NCBI RefSeq assembly: GCF_025717005.1 | Contig: NZ_JAOVZU010000004.1 | Span: 326,654 to 390,653, forward strand | DNA: 64,000 nt | Reading direction: 5' to 3' | Source of the DNA: Actinotalea endophytica | GTDB taxonomy: Bacteria; Actinomycetota; Actinomycetes; Actinomycetales; Cellulomonadaceae | Part shown: positions 54,376 to 61,811 of the stretch, piece by piece | Numbering within the stretch: position 1 is the stretch's first letter | Layout of the letters: each line of letters starts with the position of its first letter | Position numbers and translations under genes: made by a program | The notes under the pieces: generated by a model | The model's database searches: none | Told to the model about the DNA's origin: nothing | The model's input: only the letters and a program-made list of their open reading frames with translations

Positions 54376-55203
54376 TCACCGGCCAAGAAGCCGGGACAGC
54401 CCGAGAATCGCGAGGGTCGCGATGTCGGACGGACGGTTCGACGAAGCGAAGAGTCGCGCATCATCGTCGTCGAGTCCTTGGGCACCCCGCGTGCCGTGAA
54501 GTCGGCTGAAGGCTGCCTCGTCGACGAGAGCCTCCGCACCTTGCGGCATCCCCTCGGGCAGCCAGTCATACAAGTCCGGCGTCTGGTGTCTGCCGACAAA
54601 CGCCGCAGCGCCACCGAAGCCGCCAGCAACGTAGAGGGGCTTGCCCGCGCCGAGAGTCAGGACGGCTTCTTCGACGACGCCGGGGATGGCACCCAGGTAG
54701 TCCGAAAGCCGACCACCAACAATGACGCGGCTATCGCAGACTTCCGCGATGAGCGTCCGCGCCGTGGTCAGAGCTGTTGACGGCTCAACCTCCGCCCGCA
54801 CGAACCCTGGCTGGTTCGCCCCGGATACGGGAGCCGCGACGCCGACGCCGTCGATGAGGTGTACTTCGGAGTGCACGCCGAGTCTCCCGACGTACGCCTG
54901 CAGCTCGGCCCGCGAGAGGTTGGCGTGTTCGGTGAACGGAACGTAGTGCTCGAAGACGACGTGGTCGGTCGCATACCGTTCCGCCTCTTCGCGGACGATC
55001 TGTGTGAACCCGACGTCGATCTTGCCGCCATAGACGGCGATACCCCCCGCGAGGACGATCGCCCGGGTGAGTTCAGCGACGGTGAGCTCCAGGTGAAGCG
55101 GACTCAGGCCGAGTCTCGCCAGGTCAGCGCTCTCGGATACCGAAATCGCGATGCGGCGGCCGCGAAGCGCATCGCGGGGCACCAAATGCGGGTCAACCAT
55201 CAT
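54376..55203 (-). CDS. SLOG-domain nucleotide-sensor protein
   Basis: 275 aa. GRRIAISVSESADLARLGLS begins the Rossmann-like fold; AIVLAGGIAVYGG is the nucleotide-binding strand-loop; VIVGGRLSDYLGAIPGVVEEA...GKPLYVAGGFGGAA is the hallmark C-terminal part of SLOG cluster-type proteins. SLOG domains bind NAD-derived or other nucleotide signals; ThsA of Thoeris uses one to sense the product of the TIR protein ThsB. No effector domain is fused here. ATG 55203 chosen (AGAGGTGG upstream); the start overlaps the TIR gene end. Confidence 0.8.
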   Translation of the reverse strand: MMVDPHLVPRDALRGRRIAISVSESADLARLGLSPLHLELTVAELTRAIVLAGGIAVYGGKIDVGFTQIVREEAERYATDHVVFEHYVPFTEHANLSRAELQAYVGRLGVHSEVHLIDGVGVAAPVSGANQPGFVRAEVEPSTALTTARTLIAEVCDSRVIVGGRLSDYLGAIPGVVEEAVLTLGAGKPLYVAGGFGGAAAFVGRHQTPDLYDWLPEGMPQGAEALVDEAAFSRLHGTRGAQGLDDDDARLFASSNRPSDIATLAILGLSRLLGR

Positions 55204-56410
55204 GCGGCAACACACCACCTCTGGCGGCGAACGTGCGGGGAGTCAGGACGTCGACCTTCGCATCGAATCCCGCAAGCGCGCACAACTCGTCGGCGACTCG
55301 TCGTTCGGCGGGACCGAGCGGCGGGTCAGGATGGATGATCCACAGGTGCTTGTCGTCCGCCTGCTCGGCGCGGTGGTCTGCCAGCCAACCAATCGCCGTG
55401 ACGGGCTCGGGGGCGTGCACGGGTGCCCAGTCGAATCCCTGCTCCAGCATGAACTCGCCCTGTGCGCTCCAGAGAGCGCGCTTCAGCGCTTCGTCGACCA
55501 GGCGGTTCAGGCTCGCGTTGATCGAGGTGGCGCGATCGGCACGGTCGAGCGGAACAGTTGGAACGTGGTCCATCAGGAACGACCCGCGAGCCTCGCCCTC
55601 GGTCAGCGCGACGAGAGCGACGACGGGAACGTCGTGACGTTTCGCGGCCAGGACCTCCCGCTGCGTCCATTCGCGGCTGGCGTACGCGTCGGTGCGAACC
55701 ATGAGCAGTGCCGACTCGGCGGCGCTCTGCTCGAGTTCGGCCGCCCAGTCGCTTCCAGGCTGCAGGTCGTGGGCGTCGAAGAACTCGGCAAGCTTCGTGT
55801 CCGCGATCACGCCGCGAACGTCCGCGAACACGGCTGCATGGGCGAGTTCATCCTCGCCAGCAGACGAGTGTTTCGCGTGACTGACGAAGACCTTGATCGG
55901 CGTCTTCGATCCGGCCGCCAGTTGAGCGATCGTCTGTGCTGCGCTGCGCTCGAGGAGCCCTGGGTGGCCATCGTCGAGAGATTCATCCGGCAACCGCTGG
56001 AAGCTGCCGATCGCGCGCAGGAGCGCTGATCCAACTAGATTCACGTTCCGGCCCACAGGTGCGACGACGACACGGTCGCTGCCCGCCGCCCCGATCCCTT
56101 CCAGATACAACCGCCACCTGGGCTCGGTCTCGACGGTTTGCCGCAGACCCGGACCGAGCACCGGGATGATGGCCGCGAGCAGCGCCGGCTGGACCGACGC
56201 ACGTGTGTCACCAGGGAGGACGAGGGGGCGCGGAGCGTCGCCCGCGTCGTGCCAGCTCACGCTCCGGGAGTACACCTCGACGGCTCCGCCTATGAGACCC
56301 GAATATGTCGGTGAGTGGAAGTGGCGGTGAAGACGCTCGAACACCCGCGCGCCGTCAGGGTCATCCGAGTGCCACACGACATACACGTCGAGGATCGGCG
56401 GGACAGGCAT
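55193..56410 (-). CDS. TIR-domain protein with an N-terminal TIR-like domain
   Basis: 405 aa. Residues ~6-140: a TIR-like fold (DVYVVWHSDDPDGARVFERL...). Residues 171-300: a canonical TIR domain, IKVFVSHAKHSS, with W248-xxx-E252 in SREWTQREV, Glu252 matching the catalytic Glu of NAD-cleaving TIRs. C-terminal ~100 residues unknown. Probably makes a nucleotide signal or depletes NAD+ on infection; the SLOG protein encoded in the overlapping next gene is its natural receiver (inference). It is divergent from a second, ThsB-like TIR gene. Confidence 0.85.
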   Translation of the reverse strand: MPVPPILDVYVVWHSDDPDGARVFERLHRHFHSPTYSGLIGGAVEVYSRSVSWHDAGDAPRPLVLPGDTRASVQPALLAAIIPVLGPGLRQTVETEPRWRLYLEGIGAAGSDRVVVAPVGRNVNLVGSALLRAIGSFQRLPDESLDDGHPGLLERSAAQTIAQLAAGSKTPIKVFVSHAKHSSAGEDELAHAAVFADVRGVIADTKLAEFFDAHDLQPGSDWAAELEQSAAESALLMVRTDAYASREWTQREVLAAKRHDVPVVALVALTEGEARGSFLMDHVPTVPLDRADRATSINASLNRLVDEALKRALWSAQGEFMLEQGFDWAPVHAPEPVTAIGWLADHRAEQADDKHLWIIHPDPPLGPAERRVADELCALAGFDAKVDVLTPRTFAARGGVLPHDG

Positions 56411-56498
56411 GAGCGCAGCGTAGAGCCGAAGTTCATCCTCTTGCGCGGGTCGTCGTGTCGGTGACTGCTCCTAGCCTTCTGTTGAAGGGAGTTGCGTC

Positions 56499-56981
56499 AT
56501 GGCCGAGCAAGCCGAGCACCACAACGTCTTCATCAGTCACCGCCACGAGGACGATGCCCTCGTCGGGAAGCTGAAGGATCTCTTGTCCCGGCACGGCGCC
56601 GAAGTTCGAGACTCGTCGGTGACGAGCGATAGCCCGAACAACGCCCACTCCGAGGACTACATCAAGTCCATCCTCGCCGACCGGATCAGGTGGGCCGGCA
56701 AGATCCTCGTGATCATCACGCCGGAAACCAAGAACCACGAGTGGGTGAGCTGGGAGATCGAGAACGCGGCGCGCTACGGCGACAAGCGCATCATCGGCGT
56801 CTGGGCGCCGGGCGCGGAAGGCGTCGACATGCCCGCAGAACTCAACGACTACGCGGACGCCGTTGTCCGCTGGGATGGAGACACAATCATCGACGCGCTC
56901 AACGGCGACGACGTCGGCCCGTGGCAAGGCCCCGATGGGGCACCCGTCACACCGCGGTCGATCAAGCGGCTGAACTGCTGA
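56499..56981 (+). CDS. ThsB-like TIR protein (MTH538/DUF1863 type)
   Basis: 160 aa, single domain. NVFISHRHEDDALVGKLKDLL opens the fold; E-W-V-S-W-E places W82-xxx-E86, the candidate catalytic Glu; YIKSILADRIRWAGKILVIITPETKNHEWVSWEIENA is typical of the Thoeris ThsB family, which makes cyclic ADP-ribose-type signals. GAAGGGAG lies before the ATG. It shares an 87-bp divergent promoter region with the larger TIR gene and is followed after 8 bp by the Nmad2 gene. Confidence 0.85.
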   Translation: MAEQAEHHNVFISHRHEDDALVGKLKDLLSRHGAEVRDSSVTSDSPNNAHSEDYIKSILADRIRWAGKILVIITPETKNHEWVSWEIENAARYGDKRIIGVWAPGAEGVDMPAELNDYADAVVRWDGDTIIDALNGDDVGPWQGPDGAPVTPRSIKRLNC

Positions 56982-56989
56982 ACCCGCGA

Positions 56990-57595
56990 ATGAGGATCTT
57001 CAGTTACGTCGTGCTCCACGACTTCGGATTCGCGCCGAACCCGTTCGGCGGCACATGCACGCTCGCGACGTGCAAGCCGCAGATCAGGCGCACGGGGCAC
57101 GTCGGCGACTGGATCGTCGGAACTGGGTCGGCCCAGAAGTCGTTGGCCGGCCGACTCGTCTACGCCATGCGGGTCAGCGAAACGCTGACGTTCAACGACT
57201 ACTGGCGCGACCCCCGTTTCGCGGGCAAGGTGCCGCGAACGGACGGCGCACTCAAGCACGTCTACGGCGACAACATCTACCACCAGGACGAGTCGGGGCG
57301 CTGGCAACAGGCGGACTCCCGGCACAGTCTGGCCGACGGCAGTGCGAACCCCGGTCACGTCAGGATCGACACATCAACGGACCGCGTCCTCATCGGCGCG
57401 GAGTTCAGCTACTTCGGCGCCGACGGCCCTCAGATTCCTGCTGAACTCCGTTCCGGCTACGACGTCGACCTGGTTCTCTCCGGGCGCGGGCATCGGTGTC
57501 TACTTCCCGCGGATCTGGTCACGGCGACACTCGCGTGGCTCGGGTCGCTCGAGCGGGGCCTACTCGGCCGCCCGGCGGGCTGGCCCGCAAGGTAG
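56990..57595 (+). CDS. Nucleotide-modification-associated domain 2 (Nmad2) protein
   Basis: 201 aa. Opens MRIFSYVVLHDFGFAPNPFGG followed by CTLATCKPQIRR and HVGDWIVGTGS, the hallmark of Nmad2, a family inferred from genomic context to act in DNA base modification. Its reaction is not known to me. It starts 8 bp after the ThsB-like gene and lies 192 bp before the 5-hmdU DNA kinase homologue. Confidence 0.8.
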   Translation: MRIFSYVVLHDFGFAPNPFGGTCTLATCKPQIRRTGHVGDWIVGTGSAQKSLAGRLVYAMRVSETLTFNDYWRDPRFAGKVPRTDGALKHVYGDNIYHQDESGRWQQADSRHSLADGSANPGHVRIDTSTDRVLIGAEFSYFGADGPQIPAELRSGYDVDLVLSGRGHRCLLPADLVTATLAWLGSLERGLLGRPAGWPAR

Positions 57596-57787
57596 TCCCA
57601 CGCCTGCGACGGGAGTGCTGGTCGGTCCAACACGCCCCCGTCGAACCCCGTCGTTGGCTCCAGCGCAATAGTGTCGGGGTGCGGTCGCGCCCCGGGCTCT
57701 GCCAGGGTGAGCGGCCGAAGGCGCAGTCGTTCGCTGCGCGGCGCGCCGGATGGTTGACCAACGAGAGCGCAAAGGTTGGGGAACACC

Positions 57788-58807
57788 ATGAGGTCGATCG
57801 CGATCAACGGCCACACGGTCATCGCGACCGACGTACTACAGAGCTACTGGTTCGTCGCTGCTGAACGTCAGCGCATGTACCACCAGCGACTGCGAGCTCA
57901 GCCGTACCCGTGGACGCGCGATCCGATCCTGTCGGCCTACCGCTTCACGAACGCCTATCGAGCGGCAGATCGAGTCTCTCAGGACCTAATCCGGGTGCAG
58001 TACGCCGGCTCGCAGGAGCCCGATGACTTGCTGCTTCGCACGTTGATCTACCGCTTCTTCAACAAGCCGAGCACCTGGGCGGTCGTGGAGGGTGCCGTCG
58101 GTTCGCTCACCACGGCGGCGTTCGACGTCGAGCGCATCAGCCTCGAGATGGACCGGCGACTTGCCCTGGGGCAGCGGATCTACTCGCCTGCCTACATCAT
58201 CCCACCGCCGCCGTTCGGCGCGGCCCGAAAGCACCTGAACCACTTACGCCTGGCCAAGCAGATGATCGCTTCGGATGCGGCCAGCGCGATCGAAGCCGCG
58301 TCGAGCTTGCGCGAGGTGTTCAACATCATCTCGTCCTACCCGTCGCTTGGACCTTTCCTTGCGTTCCAGTTGACTATCGACCTGAACTACTCCGCGTTGA
58401 TCGACTTCGACGAGAACGAGTTCGTGGTCGCTGGCCCCGGGGCACGCAGCGGCATCGCGAAGTGTTTCGTGGACACCGACGGGCTACGCCCTGAGGACCT
58501 AATACGGTGGGCCGTCGACCATCAGCAAGAGGAATTCGAACGGTACGGGCTGGACTTTGAGGATCTCTTCGGTCGCCCCCTGGCACTGATCGACTGCCAG
58601 AACCTCTTCTGCGAGACCGACAAGTACGCGCGAGTCGCGCACCCGGACGCGCCCGGCATCGGGCAGCGCACCCGCATCAAGCAGCGCTTCGCGCCGCAGA
58701 CGCCGCCGTCGATGCCGCAGCCGTTCTTCCCACCGAAATGGGGCCTAAACGAACGCGCTCAGGCGGCGGACCAGACGGTCAGTGGTCGCGCGCATTCGGC
58801 CGGTTGA
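57788..58807 (+). CDS. 5-hydroxymethyl-dU DNA kinase homologue (HMUDK family)
   Basis: 339 aa. The helical family called 5-hmdU DNA kinase/alpha-glutamyl-putrescinyl-thymine pyrophosphorylase is recognised by DPILSAYRFTNAYRAADRVSQDLI near the N-terminus, RIFF-like YRFFNKPSTW, and GPFLAFQLTIDLNY in the middle. In phages such enzymes (pyro)phosphorylate the hydroxymethyl group of 5-hmdU in DNA, activating it for further substitution. ATG 57788 chosen. Its end overlaps the convergent thymidylate-synthase-like gene by 29 bp. Confidence 0.8.
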   Translation: MRSIAINGHTVIATDVLQSYWFVAAERQRMYHQRLRAQPYPWTRDPILSAYRFTNAYRAADRVSQDLIRVQYAGSQEPDDLLLRTLIYRFFNKPSTWAVVEGAVGSLTTAAFDVERISLEMDRRLALGQRIYSPAYIIPPPPFGAARKHLNHLRLAKQMIASDAASAIEAASSLREVFNIISSYPSLGPFLAFQLTIDLNYSALIDFDENEFVVAGPGARSGIAKCFVDTDGLRPEDLIRWAVDHQQEEFERYGLDFEDLFGRPLALIDCQNLFCETDKYARVAHPDAPGIGQRTRIKQRFAPQTPPSMPQPFFPPKWGLNERAQAADQTVSGRAHSAG

Positions 58808-59771
58808 CGAACTCCCGTGCGACGGCGCCAACATCGCTGTCGCCGAGCAGGCCGAGCCGCTCCTCAAGCGCCGCCGGAGGTACCCGCCGTCTGAACGACC
58901 AGTACACGTCGATCGCGCGCAGGTACTCCGTTAGCAGCGGATCGTCGAAGGGGACCGCGAGCGCGTTAAGGTCCGTCCCCGCGCGCACGCTCTCCTCAAG
59001 GTCCATCCACCGAGCCAACACCCCGGGGGCGTCCTCCCACGCGGTGTCGTACCGCCTCCTCGACTGCCCCACGTAGGGCGCGTTGACGTCCGCACGGGCC
59101 AGCACCGCGCGCGCCCGGCCGTGGTGCCGCTCGTACAGGTGCAACGATGAGGTGAAGAAGGTCAGCACGCCCGGCTCGAGGCCGAGCCAGCGCGCCATCA
59201 TCTCCATCGCGACGGACCACTCGAAGGCGTTCACTCCCGAGAAGCCCCACCAGATGTCCGTGCTGCGCGCCGCGACGTTCAGGTCGAGGCGTCCGCCGCG
59301 GGCCAAAAAGTGCAGCCAGTTGTTGCAGGGGATGTCGTTGCTGTCCTGGAAGTCCTCGGACGGGTCGAACAGGGACGCCACGGCCCGACGGGAGTTCGGA
59401 GAGTCGCGCAACACGCTCCGCACAGCCGCCAACTGGTCAGTGCCGTGCCAGGCACGCAAGCGAGGGCCGTAGCCAGCGCGCCAGGTCTTGCCACCGTCGT
59501 CCGAGAAGTCCGGTGCACGCTTGAGGTAGGGCGTGAGGTACGCCAGATCATTCCGCCCCGCGAGGACCCAGAGGCTCTCTGCGATCGTGGCGAACGGATT
59601 GTTGTTGCGGCCCGGCGCGAACACGAACCGCTCGAGGGGACGTTCGATCACGATCGTCTGCGAGACCAGCTCGATCGTCGGACCGACCCGACTCTCCGTC
59701 TTCGCGCCCTTGGTCAGCACTCGATCAAGCATCCCCAAGAAGGCGGCGTTGACATTGCTGAAGGTCGGCAT
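58779..59771 (-). CDS. Thymidylate-synthase-family dUMP hydroxymethylase (predicted)
   Basis: 330 aa. TS fold with Glu65 (ATIAESLWVLAG), WRAGYGPRLRAW (96-108), catalytic Cys149 in DIPCNNWLHF, phosphate-binding RSTD (169-172), pyrimidine-reading Asn181 in GVNAFEW, and HLY (211-213). In ordinary TS the Cys is followed by His (PCHxxxQF); here it is Asn, a departure from true TS. Asn181 is kept, which points to dUMP rather than dCMP. Predicted product 5-hydroxymethyl-dUMP. It lies 7 bp after the thymidylate-kinase-like gene, and is not likely to be the housekeeping ThyA. Confidence 0.82.
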   Translation of the reverse strand: MPTFSNVNAAFLGMLDRVLTKGAKTESRVGPTIELVSQTIVIERPLERFVFAPGRNNNPFATIAESLWVLAGRNDLAYLTPYLKRAPDFSDDGGKTWRAGYGPRLRAWHGTDQLAAVRSVLRDSPNSRRAVASLFDPSEDFQDSNDIPCNNWLHFLARGGRLDLNVAARSTDIWWGFSGVNAFEWSVAMEMMARWLGLEPGVLTFFTSSLHLYERHHGRARAVLARADVNAPYVGQSRRRYDTAWEDAPGVLARWMDLEESVRAGTDLNALAVPFDDPLLTEYLRAIDVYWSFRRRVPPAALEERLGLLGDSDVGAVAREFVNRPNARDH

Positions 59772-59778
59772 CGGGACG

Positions 59779-60387
59779 CTATCTCCCGCGATCCGTGAGC
59801 AGGCCGCGATGGTCGAGCTCGCCCAGGATGAAGTCCGTCACTGAGTCCGCCACGCCAGGCCTGACTGCCACCGTGACGTCGCCTTGCTCGCGGGCCAGCT
59901 CCTGGTAGCCCGCGCGGATCGGCTGTGTGTTGTTGGCATCGTCTTCGTGGGGCTGGTCGAACAGGAACACCACCGATGCCGTGAGCGGCGCCCAGATCTC
60001 GGTCACAAGGCCGAAGTAGGTCTCGCGACGTATCCCTGCGGCCGGGACCTCGCCGCCATACCAGCCGTAGGCCAATGCGGACCACCACCACCGGTCCAGC
60101 ACGACCGCGCGCTCAGTCAAGATGTCGGCGATGCGGCCCACGCTCTCGGCATGGCATGCAAGGTGCGCCAACTGCTTGGCTACGCCTGACTCCGGGCGAA
60201 GATCCTCCGACTCAAGCATCTTGTAGATCTTCTTCGTGAAGTGCGTCAGGCCGCGCGGCATGTGTACATGGGCGGTCGTCTGGGAACCGAGCGCCGCCAA
60301 GAGAGCCCTGGCCTGCGTCGACTTGCCGGTCTTGTCGAGACCCTCGAGCACGACGAGGGCTCCCTGGTTCAGCCCTCGCTTCGCCAT
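59779..60387 (-). CDS. Thymidylate-kinase homologue (5-hmdUMP kinase, predicted)
   Basis: 202 aa, usual Tmk length. P-loop GLDKTGKST (16-24; ordinary Tmk has GLDGAGKST-like), VVLDRWWWS with the conserved Asp99-Arg100, and a C-terminal region with VVFLFDQPHED where Tmk normally has LDxxPE. It would phosphorylate 5-hmdUMP to the diphosphate for later incorporation in DNA. It starts the TS-like operon. The first ATG after the tRNA-side spacer is at 60387. Confidence 0.78.
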   Translation of the reverse strand: MAKRGLNQGALVVLEGLDKTGKSTQARALLAALGSQTTAHVHMPRGLTHFTKKIYKMLESEDLRPESGVAKQLAHLACHAESVGRIADILTERAVVLDRWWWSALAYGWYGGEVPAAGIRRETYFGLVTEIWAPLTASVVFLFDQPHEDDANNTQPIRAGYQELAREQGDVTVAVRPGVADSVTDFILGELDHRGLLTDRGR

Positions 60388-60700
60388 GGTCTTGACCCCC
60401 GCCCCTGAGTCGCCGCAGGCCCCGCGGGCCTGGAGACAGGCTGGCACGTCCCGCGTGCGCGGCTTGGGCGGCGCGCGGCATGCGCGCACGCCGACTTCGT
60501 TCCCCTCCGGCCCATGGTCGCGCTCCAAGCCCCTCCTCTTCTGAATCGGGGCGCCGCCGGTCGAAGCTCGAGGAGCGCGGCAACGCGGCTGACACGGCGA
60601 CCACGGCGGCCCATTCTCGGGCGCTCGTGAGCACAGTCGTCCAGGACCGTCCAGGGCCATCCTGTGGGCCTGCCTGCATACCATCTGCATACCGAAACGC
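60388..60700. other. Non-coding stretch between tmk-like gene and tRNA
   Basis: Some 310 bases without a supportable gene. It contains the promoter of the tmk-like/TS-like operon (no clear hexamers) and two near copies of CTGCATACC (60674-60692). Integration scars would be expected here, but I cannot identify an integrase. Confidence 0.35.
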
Positions 60701-60738
60701 CAGAGGCCCTTTCGATCCGAAGATCGAAAGGGCCTCTG
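60701..60738 (-). terminator. Perfect hairpin downstream of the initiator tRNA gene
   Basis: 17-bp perfect arms CAGAGGCCCTTTCGATC and its complement with loop CGAA. It lies 17 bp beyond the 3' end of the minus-strand tRNA gene, the position of its terminator. Confidence 0.75.
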
Positions 60739-60755
60739 ACCTGCACCTTCACAAG

Positions 60756-60829
60756 TAGCGGGGGCAGGATTTGAACCTGCGACCTCTGGGTTATGAGCCC
60801 AGCGAGCTACCGAGCTGCTCCACCCCGCG
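60756..60829 (-). tRNA. Initiator tRNA-fMet (CAT anticodon)
   Basis: 74 nt, read on the minus strand from CGCGGGGTGGAGCAGC. The anticodon stem-loop is GGG-CTCATAA-CCC: anticodon CAU with the three G:C pairs diagnostic of initiator tRNA. C1 faces U72 (no Watson-Crick pair), also an initiator trait. T-arm GCAGG-TTCAAAT-CCTGC. CCA is not encoded (CT follows A73). Confidence 0.95.
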
Positions 60830-60883
60830 TCGGGACACTCAACAATACGTGGTCGTCCCACGATCGGCCAAATCGAGGCTGAC

Positions 60884-61702
60884 TCACCCAGCCTTCCGCC
60901 GCATCCACCCCCGCCGCCCGAAGTGGTCCGCCGCGTAGTCGATCGCGTCCGCCACCCCCAGCTCACGCGTCGAGTTGCCCAGCCGCGCGTAGAACACCAC
61001 CTGCTCGCCCTTGCCCCGCGCGAACACCGGCCGCGGCGACGGCGTCGCGTCCACCCGGCAGATCGCCCGCCCGTGCACCACCGGGAATGTGACCCGCAGC
61101 AGCGCCACCGCGGGCGCGCCGAGCGCACGCGTGAGGTGGTCGTGCAGCCACAGCTCGTACCGGTCCAGGTCGGGCGCCTTCATGTACTGGAGGTCGTCGT
61201 CCAGGCCGAGCGCGTGCCCCTCGTCGTCCACGCCGATCAGCAGCGTCCCGCCGCGCGCGTTGAGGAACCCGGCGAGGGTCTTGGTGATGACGGCCTCCAT
61301 GCGCTCGTCGCGCTTGCCGGAGTGCAGGTTGTGCCGCGCGGTGGACTTGAACTCGACGGTCGCGGACTCCCCCGCCTCGACCAGGGCGGTCGCGTCCGGC
61401 GCCTTGCCGCCCACCAGGCGCTCCGTGACCACGAGCACCAGCACGGTCCCGAGCACGGAGAACAGCGCGAGGAACCCGACGTGCGGGGTGCTCGGGTTGC
61501 CCATCGCGACCTGGGTCACGGCCCCGCCGAGCACGGCGCCGACCACGCCGGCGAGCACCGCTCCGGACGCGCTGAGGCTCGATCTCCCGCGCAGCAGCCA
61601 GCGGCTGCCGAGGCCCAGCGCCGCACCGACCAGAAGCATGCTGATGCCGGCCACGACCAGGGCGGTCGTGATCGGCGCACTCGTCGAGTCCACGTCCGGC
61701 AA
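60884..61702 (-). CDS. Membrane protein with AlbA_2/Schlafen-type domain
   Basis: 272 aa. Three membrane segments in residues ~10-95, then an AlbA_2 domain (PF04326): ESATVEFKSTARHNL...AVITKTLAGFLNARGGTLLIGVDDEGHALGLDDDL. The conserved Glu-Phe-Lys and GGTLLIGVDD match the putative nuclease/nucleic-acid-binding fold shared with Schlafen. Role unknown; related soluble proteins appear in defence contexts. It is 54 bp from the tRNA gene. Confidence 0.82.
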   Translation of the reverse strand: MPDVDSTSAPITTALVVAGISMLLVGAALGLGSRWLLRGRSSLSASGAVLAGVVGAVLGGAVTQVAMGNPSTPHVGFLALFSVLGTVLVLVVTERLVGGKAPDATALVEAGESATVEFKSTARHNLHSGKRDERMEAVITKTLAGFLNARGGTLLIGVDDEGHALGLDDDLQYMKAPDLDRYELWLHDHLTRALGAPAVALLRVTFPVVHGRAICRVDATPSPRPVFARGKGEQVVFYARLGNSTRELGVADAIDYAADHFGRRGWMRRKAG

Positions 61703-61811
61703 CCTATCGTCCGCCGGGGCCGCCGCGACGGTCCACCGCCCGGCTCGGCACCGGCCCGCGAGCCCGCACCGGCCTGGCTCCGCCCCCGCCGACTCGCCGG
61801 CGTCGGCCGCG

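Noticed and set aside
58779..60387. TS- and Tmk-like genes as the cell's housekeeping thyA and tmk
   Set aside because: The TS catalytic loop departs from ThyA (Cys-Asn, not Cys-His), the Tmk P-loop and LDxxPE region are unusual, and both sit beside HMUDK and Nmad2 genes.
50963..60387. A prophage carrying its own DNA-modification genes
   Set aside because: I saw no terminase, portal, capsid, tail, lysis or integrase gene anywhere in the window.
60674..60692. CTGCATACC repeat as a regulatory or attachment site
   Set aside because: Only two short copies, no symmetry and no partner elsewhere.
50723..60829. Direct repeat of the tRNA 3' end near 50.73 kb as an attL/attR pair
   Set aside because: Only a G-rich ~10-base similarity (GCGGGGGC-GG) is visible; in this composition that is expected by chance.
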